From: Pseudomonadota bacterium
GTDB lineage: Bacteria; Pseudomonadota; Gammaproteobacteria; Burkholderiales; Burkholderiaceae_F
Assembly (NCBI GenBank): GCA_023443095.1
Contig: JAEZVV010000166.1
Location: 1 to 13,720, forward strand
Direction of reading: 5' to 3'
Length of the DNA: 13,720 nucleotides
Shown one piece after another: positions 5,735 through 13,239 of the stretch. Under the pieces are notes generated by a model. The model saw nothing but the letters and a program-made list of their open reading frames with translations, was not told the origin of the DNA and did not search any database. Position 1 is the first letter of the stretch, and each line of letters begins with the position of its first letter. The position numbers and the translations under genes were made by a program.

Positions 5735-8431
5735 TCAACTGGCTTCGGGCGCGAGCTGGGTCTCGCCGCCGAAGTCCTGCGGGGGTTGGCCCAGCGGCAG
5801 GCATAACGTAAACCGGGCGCCGCCGCCGGCGCGGGTCTGGCCGAGGATCTGGCCCTGATGCGCAAGCGCGATCGCGCGGCAGATCGCCAGGCCCAGGCCG
5901 GCGCCGGCGGTGCTGCTTTCCTTGCGGCCGCGTTCGAACTTGTCGAAGATCGCTTCCTCGCGTCCGGGCGGCAGGCCCGGGCCGTCGTCGTCGAGGTGCA
6001 GCTCGAGCTTATGGTCGCGGACTTCGGCCGACAGGCGAATCGCGGTGCCGGGTGGAGTGTATTTGACGGCGTTTTCGAGCAGGTTGACGAGTACCCGCTC
6101 GATCAACACGGCATCGATGTTCACCAGCGGCAGATCGGCCGGCAGATCGGTCTTCACCGGCCGGCCGGCCAGCACGGGCGCCGCCGCCGCGAGCGCGGTG
6201 CCGACCACTTCCTCGAGCGGCTGCCAGGCGCGGTTCAGGCGCACCGCGCCGGACTCGAGCCGGGCCATGTCGAGCACGTTGTTGACAAGCGCGTTCATGC
6301 GCAGGGTCGAGGCGCGGATCGCGCCGACGAGCTCGGCCTGAGCCGGCGCCAGCGGCGGCGGGGTGAGGCCGAGCGTGTCGACCAGTCCGAGCTGGGCGGC
6401 GAGCGGGGTGCGCAAGTCGTGCGATATCGCCGACAGGAGCGAGTTGCGCAGGCGCTCCGATTCCATCTGGACGGTGGTGTGCTGGGCCACCTCGATGTAA
6501 TGCATGCGTTCGAAGGACAAGGCGAGCAGCGAGGCGCAGGTCTCGAGGATGCGGCGCTGCTCGGGGTCCCACGGCGTCGCCGTTGCCGGCATCTCGATGA
6601 CCAGCACGCCGCGGGTGCGCATCGTCGCCTTCAGCGGCAGCATCAGGCTGGCGCTTCCCGGCAGGGTATTGGTGCCGCGGCCAGCGGTTTCGCCGCGCTC
6701 GAACACCCATTGCGCCACCGCGGTGTCGATGCTCGCCTCGGCCTGCGGCAGGGGGTGGAGGGCGCTGCCATCGTCGGCGAGCAGGAGCGCGCTTTTGGCG
6801 CCGAACTCGGCGGCGAGGAAGCGCTGCGCGATCGCCGCCATCGACTCGGCCGTGAGGGCGGCCGACAGGTCGCGTGCCATGCCGTAGAGCCCGCGCACGC
6901 GCTCCTCGCGTTCGGCGGCGACCCGTGCCTGGACCTTGAGCCCGGCGGTGAGCTGGCCTATCACCAGGGCCACCACCAGCATCACGGCGAAGGTGACCAG
7001 GTATTGCACGTCGCTCACCGCAAACGAGAATCGCGGCGGGACGAAGAAAAAATCGAACAGGCCAACGCCGACGAAGGCGGCAAGCATCGCCGGCCCGCGC
7101 CCGTAGCGCAGGGCAACGCCGACGACCGCGAGCAGGAACAACATGACGATGTTGCTGAGCTCGAAGATCTGCGCGAGCGGAGCGGCCACCGCGGCCGTGA
7201 GGGCACACACGGCGAGCGCCGCCAGGTAGGCGCGGGGGGCGAGGCCGCCGGCGCGCGAGCGTGCGGGTGGGCGTGGCGGCTCGGCGCCGCGATCGGGCGG
7301 CAAGGCCACCTGGACCAGGTCGAGTTCGCCCGCGACCCGCTCGATCTGCTCGGGCAGGCGAGGCTGCCAAAAGGAGAAGCGGCGGCGCGGTCGGCCGAGC
7401 ACCAGCCGCGACAGATTGTGCTGGCGCGCGTAACGCACCAGCGCCTTGGCCGGGGACGGCGACGACAGCAGCGCGGTGGTCGCGCCCAGCGATTCGGCGA
7501 GGTCGAGCGCCTTGATCACGTCGTCGCGTTCGACCTCGCTGCGGTCCGGCGGGCTGACGTGCACCGCATGCCAGTCGACGCCGAGCTGGGCGGCGAGGCG
7601 GGCGCAGCTGCGGACCACTTTTTCGCCCGCGGCGCCGGCGCCGACACAGGCCAGCAGCGACTCGCGGTTGGGCCAGACCGGGGCATCGGAGCGCAGCTGG
7701 CGGTAGGCGAGCATCTCGCCGTCGACGCGGTCGGCAGTGCGGCGCAGGGCGAGTTCGCGCAGGGCGAGCAGGTTGCCCTTGCGGAAGAAGTTGCGGCTTG
7801 CTCGTTCGGCCTGCTGCGGCAGGTAGACCTTGCCCTGCTTCAAGCGCTGCAGCAGCTCGTCGGGCGGGAGGTCGACCACCAGCACCTCGTCGGCCGCATC
7901 GAAGACGCGGTCGGGCACGGTCTCCCAGACGCGGATGCCGGTGATGCCGCCGACCACGTCGTTGAGGCTGTCGAGGTGCTGGACGTTGAGCGTGGTCCAG
8001 ACGTCGATCCCGGCCGCGAGCAGCTCCTCGACGTCCTGCCAACGCTTGGCGTGGCGCGAGCCGGGAGCATTGCTGTGGGCGAGTTCGTCGACCAGGATCA
8101 GGGCGCCGGGGTGTTGCTGGCCGAAAGCGAGCGCGGCGTCGAGGTCGAACTCGCGTAACACGGTGCCGCTCCGCTCGATTCGGCGGAAGGCGAGCCGCGG
8201 CAGGCCCTGCACCATGGCTTCGGTGTCGCTGCGGCCGTGGGTCTCGATCACGCCGATCACCAGCGGCACCGCCTGCTCCTGTGCGGCCTGCGCCGCCGCC
8301 AGCATGGCGTAGGTCTTGCCGACGCCGGCCGAGGCGCCGAAGAAGATCTTCAGCCGGCCTCGCCCGGCCTTGTTTTCCGCCGCCGCCACCTGCGCCAGCA
8401 GCCGGTCGGGGTCGGGTCTTTCGTCGTTCAT
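5735..8431 (-). CDS. kdpD: KdpD sensor histidine kinase
   Basis: This 898-residue inner-membrane sensor kinase controls the Kdp pump; E. coli KdpD has 894 residues. The N-terminal KdpD domain carries Walker A GASAGVGKT (32-40), a Walker B-like LILVDELAHSNAPGS (111-125) and VWTTLNVQHLDSL (144-156). A universal-stress-protein-like domain follows (about 256-378). Four membrane segments (about 401-495, DUF4118) come next, then a GAF-like region (about 515-640). The kinase core has phospho-acceptor His671 in SHDLRTPL, N box NLLENAVKYTP (783-793), G1 DDGPGL (815-820) and G2 GAGLGLAI (843-850). All key residues are intact. KdpD phosphorylates KdpE at low K+ and dephosphorylates it when K+ is ample. 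In E. coli the Walker-containing part has also been linked to Ser phosphorylation of KdpB. It starts 29 bp after kdpC. The ribosome binding site is weak. Confidence 0.97.
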   Translation of the reverse strand: MNDERPDPDRLLAQVAAAENKAGRGRLKIFFGASAGVGKTYAMLAAAQAAQEQAVPLVIGVIETHGRSDTEAMVQGLPRLAFRRIERSGTVLREFDLDAALAFGQQHPGALILVDELAHSNAPGSRHAKRWQDVEELLAAGIDVWTTLNVQHLDSLNDVVGGITGIRVWETVPDRVFDAADEVLVVDLPPDELLQRLKQGKVYLPQQAERASRNFFRKGNLLALRELALRRTADRVDGEMLAYRQLRSDAPVWPNRESLLACVGAGAAGEKVVRSCARLAAQLGVDWHAVHVSPPDRSEVERDDVIKALDLAESLGATTALLSSPSPAKALVRYARQHNLSRLVLGRPRRRFSFWQPRLPEQIERVAGELDLVQVALPPDRGAEPPRPPARSRAGGLAPRAYLAALAVCALTAAVAAPLAQIFELSNIVMLFLLAVVGVALRYGRGPAMLAAFVGVGLFDFFFVPPRFSFAVSDVQYLVTFAVMLVVALVIGQLTAGLKVQARVAAEREERVRGLYGMARDLSAALTAESMAAIAQRFLAAEFGAKSALLLADDGSALHPLPQAEASIDTAVAQWVFERGETAGRGTNTLPGSASLMLPLKATMRTRGVLVIEMPATATPWDPEQRRILETCASLLALSFERMHYIEVAQHTTVQMESERLRNSLLSAISHDLRTPLAAQLGLVDTLGLTPPPLAPAQAELVGAIRASTLRMNALVNNVLDMARLESGAVRLNRAWQPLEEVVGTALAAAAPVLAGRPVKTDLPADLPLVNIDAVLIERVLVNLLENAVKYTPPGTAIRLSAEVRDHKLELHLDDDGPGLPPGREEAIFDKFERGRKESSTAGAGLGLAICRAIALAHQGQILGQTRAGGGARFTLCLPLGQPPQDFGGETQLAPEAS

Positions 8432-8460
8432 GGGATCTCGCAGATCGGCTTGGGCCGAGC

Positions 8461-9096
8461 TTAGCGGCTACCGCCCGCCGGCGCCCGCTGATCGAGGGCA
8501 AGGTTCAAGAGCAACACGTTGACTCGGGCCTCGCCCAGGAAGCCCAACAGCGGGGTTTCGGTATGGGCCTCGATCAGTCGCTGCACCGGTTCGAGGGGGA
8601 TGCCGCGTGCGCGCGCCACCCGGCTCGCCTGGTAGTCGGCGGCGGCGCGGCTGATGTGCGGGTCGAGGCCGCTCGCCGAACTTGTCACCAGGTCGACCGG
8701 AACCGCGGCCGGATTGTCGGGGTCGGCGGCGCGCAGCCCGGCGATCCGCTGCTCGACCGCGGTTGCCAGATCGGGGTGGCTGGGGCCCAGGTTCGAACCG
8801 CCCGAGGCAGCGCCGTTGTAGCCGGTGGCCGAAGGCCGGCTCCAGAAATGGCGGGCTTCGGAAAACGGCTGGCCGATCAAGCGCGAGCCGACCGCCTGGC
8901 CGTCGCGCATAACGATCTGGCCCTTGGCCTGGTCCGGCCAAGTGGCCTGGGCGATGCCGGTGACGACCAGCGGATAGGCCAGCCCGGTGAGAAGCGACAA
9001 GCTGGCAAAAAGGACGAGCGCGGGGCGCAGCAGGCCGGTCCATTGGGCGGCGCGCTGCCGGGGCCGGTCGGATGAGGCGGGAACAATGGCAGTCAT
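8461..9096 (-). CDS. kdpC: KdpC subunit of the K+-transporting ATPase
   Basis: This 211-residue subunit of KdpFABC is anchored by one N-terminal membrane helix (about 22-46, LLRPALVLFASLSLLTGLAY) with the rest in the periplasm. KdpC stabilises the complex and raises K+ affinity. Family signatures are YPLVVTGIAQ, GSRLIGQPFS, HFWSRPSAT, YNGAASGGSNLGPS, PVDLVTSSASGLDPHIS and the C-terminal GEARVNVLLLNLALD. Length is a little over E. coli KdpC (190) because of a longer N-terminal extension. The ATG at 9096 is preferred: GGAG lies at good distance upstream and it sits 13 bp after the kdpB stop. An in-frame ATG at 9123 would add nine residues and overlap kdpB. Confidence 0.96.
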   Translation of the reverse strand: MTAIVPASSDRPRQRAAQWTGLLRPALVLFASLSLLTGLAYPLVVTGIAQATWPDQAKGQIVMRDGQAVGSRLIGQPFSEARHFWSRPSATGYNGAASGGSNLGPSHPDLATAVEQRIAGLRAADPDNPAAVPVDLVTSSASGLDPHISRAAADYQASRVARARGIPLEPVQRLIEAHTETPLLGFLGEARVNVLLLNLALDQRAPAGGSR

Positions 9097-9109
9097 GGAT
9101 GCTCCGGGG

Positions 9110-11176
9110 TCAAGCCAGGCCAAGCGCGACCAGACCGAGGTCGATCGCCTTGATGCCGATGAAGGGAACGATCACGCCGCCCAGGCCGTAGATCGCCAGA
9201 TTGCGGCGCAGGAGCCGGGCCGCGCCTTGGGCGCGGTATTTCACGCCGCGCAGGGCAAGCGGGATCAGGAAGGCGATGATCAAGGCATTGAAGATCACCG
9301 CGCTCAGGATCGCCGAATGCGGGCTGGCCAGCCCCATCACGTTGAGCGCCTGTAGCTGCGGGTAGGTGGCGACGAAGGCGGCGGGCACGATCGCGAAATA
9401 TTTGGCGACGTCGTTGGCGATGCTGAAGGTGGTGAGGGCACCGCGGGTCATCAGCATCTGCTTGCCGGTCTCGACGATTTCGATCAGCTTGGTCGGGTTG
9501 CTGTCGAGGTCGACCATGTTGCCGGCCTCCTTCGCCGCCTGGGTGCCGCTGTTCATCGCCACCGCGACGTCGGCCTGGGCGAGCGCCGGCGCGTCGTTGG
9601 TGCCGTCGCCGGTCATCGCCACCAGCCGGCCTTCGGCCTGGTGTTCGCGGATCAGCTTGAGCTTGGCTTCGGGCGTGGCTTCGGCGAGAAAGTCGTCGAC
9701 CCCGGCCTCGGCCGCGATCGCCGCGGCCGTCAGGCGGTTGTCGCCAGTGACCATCACGGTGCGGATACCCATCCGGCGCAGCTCGGCGAAGCGCTCCTTG
9801 ATGCCGCCCTTGACGATGTCCTTGAGCTCGACCACGCCGAGCAGGCGGCGGCCGTCGGCCACCAGGAGCGGCGTGCTGCCGCGGCGGGCGACCTCGTCGA
9901 TCTGCTCGGCGAGCGAGGCCGGGATGAGCGTGCCTTGGGCCTCGAGGTGGCGGCGCATGGTGTCGGGAGCCCCCTTGCGCAGGATGCGGCCGCCCGGCAG
10001 GTCGACCCCGCTCATGCGGGTCTGCGCCGAGAAGGGCACGAAGACCGCACCCAGGGCGCCGAGCTCGCGTTCCCTCAGGTTGAAGCGCTGCTTGGCCAGT
10101 ACCACGATGCTGCGCCCTTCCGGGGTCTCGTCGGCAAGCGAGGCGAGCTGGGCCGCGTTGGCGAGTTCGGGTTCGGTGACGCCGGGAGCAGGCAGAAAGG
10201 CCGCGGCCTGGCGGTTGCCGAGCGTGATGGTGCCGGTCTTGTCGAGCAGCAGCACGTCGACGTCGCCCGCGGCCTCGACCGCACGGCCGGACGTGGCGAT
10301 GACATTGGCCTGCATCATCCGGCTCATGCCTGCCACCCCGATCGCCGACAGGAGGCCGGCAATGGTGGTCGGGATCAGGCATACCAGCAGGGCAACCAGG
10401 ACCACCAGGCTGACCGGCTCGCCCGCGCCGCTGGCGCTGACCGCGTATTGGGAGAAGGGCAGCAGGGTGACGACCACGACCAGGAAAACGATCGTCAAGG
10501 CCACCAGCAGGATGGTCAGCGCGATTTCGTTGGGGGTCTTCTGGCGCTTGGCGTTTTCGACCATCGCGATCATGCGGTCGAGGAAAGCGTCGCCCGGGTT
10601 GACCGTGATTTTCGCGACGATCCAGTCGGACAGGACGCGGGTGCCGCCGGTGACGGCGGAAAAGTCGCCGCCCGATTCGCGGATCACGGGAGCGGACTCG
10701 CCCGTGATCGCGCTTTCGTCGACCGAGGCCACGCCTGCTATCACTTCGCCGTCGGCCGGCACCAGGTCGCCGGCCTCGATCAGCACGCAATCGCCGCGGC
10801 GCAGGCTGTCGGCGTCGACCGCGGTCCAGGCGCCAGCGGCGAGCGTCTGGCCGGGCAGGTAGGCGCTCGTCAGGCGCTTGGCGCTGGTGCTTCTCTTCAG
10901 CCCGCGCAGGCTGTCGGCCTGGGCCCGACTGCGGCCTTCGGCCAGGGCTTCGGCGAAGTTGGCAAACAACACGGTGAACCACAGCCAGATCGCGATCGCC
11001 GCCGTGAAAATATCCGGCTGGGCGAGCGCGAGCAGCGAACACAGGATGCTGCCGACGTAGACGACGAACATCACCGGGTTGCGCCACTGAGCACGCGGGG
11101 CTAGCTTGCGCAGCGCATCGACGAGCGCGGGGCGCATCAGCTTGGGGTCGAACAGGGTCAAGGTCTTGCGGGTCAT
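9110..11176 (-). CDS. kdpB: KdpB catalytic P-type ATPase subunit
   Basis: This 688-residue P-type ATPase energises K+ import through KdpA; E. coli KdpB has 682 residues. The actuator domain has TGES (158-161). The transmembrane motif CLIPTTIAGLLSAIG is at 267-281. The phosphorylation site is Asp312 in DKTGT, the nucleotide domain has KGAPDT (401-406), and the hinge motifs are MVTGDN (475-480) and MTGDGTNDAP (521-530). All catalytic motifs are intact. Ser161 corresponds to E. coli Ser162, whose phosphorylation shuts the pump at high external K+, so that control may exist here too. The ATG at 11176 gives the usual N-terminus (FDPKLMRPALVDAL). The frame runs on upstream inside kdpA, but that stretch is not protein-like. 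It starts 5 bp after the kdpA stop with an AAGGA upstream. Confidence 0.97.
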   Translation of the reverse strand: MTRKTLTLFDPKLMRPALVDALRKLAPRAQWRNPVMFVVYVGSILCSLLALAQPDIFTAAIAIWLWFTVLFANFAEALAEGRSRAQADSLRGLKRSTSAKRLTSAYLPGQTLAAGAWTAVDADSLRRGDCVLIEAGDLVPADGEVIAGVASVDESAITGESAPVIRESGGDFSAVTGGTRVLSDWIVAKITVNPGDAFLDRMIAMVENAKRQKTPNEIALTILLVALTIVFLVVVVTLLPFSQYAVSASGAGEPVSLVVLVALLVCLIPTTIAGLLSAIGVAGMSRMMQANVIATSGRAVEAAGDVDVLLLDKTGTITLGNRQAAAFLPAPGVTEPELANAAQLASLADETPEGRSIVVLAKQRFNLRERELGALGAVFVPFSAQTRMSGVDLPGGRILRKGAPDTMRRHLEAQGTLIPASLAEQIDEVARRGSTPLLVADGRRLLGVVELKDIVKGGIKERFAELRRMGIRTVMVTGDNRLTAAAIAAEAGVDDFLAEATPEAKLKLIREHQAEGRLVAMTGDGTNDAPALAQADVAVAMNSGTQAAKEAGNMVDLDSNPTKLIEIVETGKQMLMTRGALTTFSIANDVAKYFAIVPAAFVATYPQLQALNVMGLASPHSAILSAVIFNALIIAFLIPLALRGVKYRAQGAARLLRRNLAIYGLGGVIVPFIGIKAIDLGLVALGLA

Positions 11177-11181
11177 GGGAA

Positions 11182-12909
11182 TCAGTTTCCTTGGCGGCCG
11201 GTCAGGGCCAGGTGCTCGGCCACCGGACCCAGGGCCAGGGCGGGCACGTAGTTGAGCAGGCCGACCAGCAGCACGGTGCCGACCAGCAGGGCGACAAACA
11301 GCGGGCCGTGGGTCGGCAGGGTGCCGGCGGTAGCGGCGGCGCGCGGCTTGGCGGCGAGAGACCCGGCCAGGGCGAGCACGGCGACGATCACGCCGAAGCG
11401 GCCGAACCACATCGCGGCGGCGAGCAGAACGTTGTAGAAGGGCGTGTTGGCCGACAGGCCGGCAAAAGCGCTGCCGTTGTTGTTGGCGGCCGAACTCAGC
11501 GCGTAGAGCATTTCGGAAAAGCCGTGGGCGCCGGGGTTGGCAAGGCCGGCCAGACCGGCCGGGGTGACCGCCGCCACCGCGGTGCCCAACAGAACCAGCA
11601 GCGGGGTGATAAGCACGGCGATCGCCACCATCTGGATCTCGAAGGTCTGGACCTTCTTGCCCAGGTATTCCGGGGTGCGGCCTATCATCAGCCCGGCGAT
11701 GAACACGGCCACCAGGGCAAAGGCGAGCATGCCGTAGAGCCCCGAGCCGACCCCGCCGAACACGACCTCGCCCAGCTGCATCAGCAGCATCGGGATGGCA
11801 CCCCCGAGCGCGGTGAAGGAATCGTGCATGGCGTTAACCGCGCCGCACGAGGCGGCCGTGGTGACGGTGGCAAAAAGGCCGGAAGCGGCGATGCCGAAGC
11901 GGGTCTCCTTGCCTTCCATGTTGCCGCCCGCCTGCGTTTCGCTGGCGGCCTGGTCGACGCCGAGCACCGGCCAGCCGGGATGCCCCTGCTGCTCCAGGGA
12001 TATCGCCGCCACCGCGGCGACGATAAAAATCGCAAACATCGCCGTCAGCAGGGTCCAGCCCTGGCGAGCGTCTCCCACCATGCGGCTGAACACGAAACAC
12101 AGCGCGGCCGGGATCAGGAAGATGCTCAGCATCTGGATCAGGTTCACCACCGCGCCGGGGTTCTCGAAGGGGTGGGCGGAATTGGCGTTGAAAAAGCCGC
12201 CGCCGTTGGTGCCCAGCAGCTTGATCGAAAGCTGGGAGGCGACCGGCCCCATCGCCAGCGTCTGCTGGCCGCCGGCGGCCGTCGCTTCGAGCGGAGTGAT
12301 CACCTGGTAGGGCGACAGGTTCTGGATCACGCCGCCGCCGACAAAGGCGAGCGCCACCACGAAAGACAGCGGCAGCAGGATCCACAGCGTGGCGCGGGTG
12401 AGGTCGACCCAGACGTTGCCGATCGAGCTTGCCGAATGGCGGGCAAAGCCGCGGATCAGGGCAATGGCGACTGCGATACCGGTGGCGGCCGACAGGAAGT
12501 TCTGCACCGTCAGGCCCAGCATCTGGGTCAGGTAGCTCATGGTCGACTCGCCGCCGTAACCCTGCCAGTTGGTATTGGTGACGAAGCTGACCGCGGTGTT
12601 GAAGGCCGAGTCGGGCGCGACCCCGGCCAAGTCCTGGGGGTTGGCCGGCAGCACGGCCTGCCAGCGTTGCAAGGCGTAGAGGGCGAGCAGGCCCAGGCCG
12701 TTGAAGACCAGCAGGCCGATGGCGTAGGTCAACCATCCCTGTTCGGCGTCGGGGCGGATGCCGGCGGCGCGGTAAAGCGGTGCCTCGAGCCGCCGGCCGA
12801 GCGCGAAGCGCCCGTTCATGACGGCGTCGATCGCGTGCGACAGCGGCCAGGCGAGGGCGACGAGCGCCGCGCAGAAGGCGGCGAGCAGCAGCCAGGATGA
12901 GGTCGTCAC
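11182..12909 (-). CDS. kdpA: KdpA K+-channel-like subunit
   Basis: This 575-residue integral membrane subunit binds and translocates K+; E. coli KdpA has 557 residues. It belongs to the superfamily of K+ transporters with four pore repeats. The four filter regions can be seen at TNTNWQGYGG (111-120), GTNGGGFFNANSAHPFENP (233-251), TAASCGAVNAMHDS (351-364) and AANNNGSAFAG (474-484). It starts with GTG at 12909. A strong GGAGG (12917-12921) lies 7 nt upstream and the GTG overlaps the kdpF stop as GTGA, so this non-ATG start is well supported and implies translational coupling. No in-frame ATG comes before residue 31, which is too far into the protein. Confidence 0.97.
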   Translation of the reverse strand: MTTSSWLLLAAFCAALVALAWPLSHAIDAVMNGRFALGRRLEAPLYRAAGIRPDAEQGWLTYAIGLLVFNGLGLLALYALQRWQAVLPANPQDLAGVAPDSAFNTAVSFVTNTNWQGYGGESTMSYLTQMLGLTVQNFLSAATGIAVAIALIRGFARHSASSIGNVWVDLTRATLWILLPLSFVVALAFVGGGVIQNLSPYQVITPLEATAAGGQQTLAMGPVASQLSIKLLGTNGGGFFNANSAHPFENPGAVVNLIQMLSIFLIPAALCFVFSRMVGDARQGWTLLTAMFAIFIVAAVAAISLEQQGHPGWPVLGVDQAASETQAGGNMEGKETRFGIAASGLFATVTTAASCGAVNAMHDSFTALGGAIPMLLMQLGEVVFGGVGSGLYGMLAFALVAVFIAGLMIGRTPEYLGKKVQTFEIQMVAIAVLITPLLVLLGTAVAAVTPAGLAGLANPGAHGFSEMLYALSSAANNNGSAFAGLSANTPFYNVLLAAAMWFGRFGVIVAVLALAGSLAAKPRAAATAGTLPTHGPLFVALLVGTVLLVGLLNYVPALALGPVAEHLALTGRQGN

Positions 12910-12998
12910 GAGAAGTCCTCCGGCAGCAGCAGGGCGGCGACGAGGTAGGCGAACAGGCCGGCGGCGAGTACGGCGGCGAGAAGCAGCAGCGGGCTCAT
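12906..12998 (-). CDS. kdpF: KdpF small stabilising subunit
   Basis: This is a 30-residue single-helix membrane peptide. KdpF is a non-essential lipid-like stabiliser of the KdpABC complex, 29 residues in E. coli. The sequence is almost all hydrophobic with the family ending AYLVAALLLPEDF, comparable to the E. coli GYLVYAL...AEAF ending. A GGAG element sits 7 nt before the ATG. It is overlapped at both ends: its ATG shares ATGA with the stop of the 33-residue ORF upstream, and its stop shares GTGA with the kdpA start. Confidence 0.93.
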   Translation of the reverse strand: MSPLLLLAAVLAAGLFAYLVAALLLPEDFS

Positions 12999-13096
12999 GG
13001 CCGGGCTCCGCGATTCAGCAGGCGCTGGCAGCCCAGGGCCAAAGCGACGGCGAGTAGCCAGAACGCGCCCGCCAGCAACAGGAAAATCAGATCCAT
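12995..13096 (-). CDS. Small membrane protein, first gene of the kdp operon (uncharacterised)
   Basis: A 33-residue ORF reads MDLIFLLLAGAFWLLAVALA then LGCQRLLNRGARP: one hydrophobic helix (about 3-22) followed by a Cys and a positively charged tail, which predicts a single-pass inner-membrane peptide with the tail in the cytoplasm. A full AGGAGG lies 8 nt before the ATG, the best ribosome binding site in the kdp locus. Its TGA overlaps the kdpF ATG as ATGA, so it is very probably translated and coupled to kdpF. I have a recollection of similar short ORFs ending in a Gly-Cys-(Asp/Glu/Gln)-Arg-Leu motif upstream of kdpF or kdpA in other bacteria, but I cannot verify it here. It may be an additional small subunit or assembly factor of the Kdp pump, or a leader peptide. 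Function unknown. Confidence 0.8.
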   Translation of the reverse strand: MDLIFLLLAGAFWLLAVALALGCQRLLNRGARP

Positions 13097-13104
13097 CGAG
13101 ATGT

Positions 13105-13110
13105 CCTCCT
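13105..13110 (-). promoter_or_regulatory. Strong Shine-Dalgarno sequence for the 33-aa ORF
   Basis: AGGAGG on the minus strand, 8 nt before the ATG at 13096. It is the main reason for calling the small ORF real and places translation entry for the coupled kdp genes here. Confidence 0.85.
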
Positions 13111-13140
13111 AGACATGGCCCCATGCTAGGAAGGCGGATA

Positions 13141-13196
13141 TCAAGACGGTGCAGAGAATGGCGGCGCGCGCATCAAGATTTCGTCAAGATGCGCGC
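13141..13196 (-). promoter_or_regulatory. kdp control region: phased TCAAGA repeats and inverted repeat (candidate KdpE operator)
   Basis: On the plus strand TCAAGAT occurs at 13173-13179 and 13184-13190 (11-bp period, one helical turn), and TCAAGA again at 13141-13146, 32 bp (about three turns) from the first. An inverted repeat GCGCGCATC-N13-GATGCGCGC (13166-13196) frames the close pair. OmpR-family regulators such as KdpE commonly bind direct repeats with 10-11 bp phasing, so this is a plausible KdpE site upstream of the small ORF and kdpF. The sequence does not resemble the T-rich E. coli KdpE site, and no convincing -35/-10 pair was found, so the assignment is inference from position and pattern. 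Confidence 0.5.
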
Positions 13197-13205
13197 AAGG
13201 CGGCC

Positions 13206-13220
13206 GCTGCGGGCCGCAGC
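13206..13220 (-). terminator. Inverted repeat behind the EamA gene (weak terminator candidate)
   Basis: GCTGCGG-G-CCGCAGC lies 20-34 bp past the stop of the transporter gene. It can fold as a 5-bp stem with a 5-nt loop but has no U tract, so termination here would be weak or factor-aided. It separates the transporter gene from the kdp control region. Confidence 0.3.
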
Positions 13221-13239
13221 CTCGATGGAAATCCCCGGT

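Noticed and set aside
5858..8158. 766-codon open frame on the + strand opposite kdpD
   Set aside because: It is antisense to a fully intact kdpD with all kinase motifs. Its product is rich in Arg, Gly, Ala and Gln with no recognisable domain, as expected from the complement of high-G+C coding DNA.
11191..12900. 569-codon open frame on the + strand opposite kdpA
   Set aside because: It mirrors kdpA almost exactly and the product is low-complexity and hydrophilic (His/Gln/Gly/Arg-rich). It is a base-composition shadow.
13111..13165. Exact -35/-10 promoter for the kdp operon
   Set aside because: Several TTGA(T/C) hexamers exist on the minus strand but none has a good -10 at 16-18 bp; TAGCAT and GATATC are wrongly spaced. 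Only a general control region is reported.
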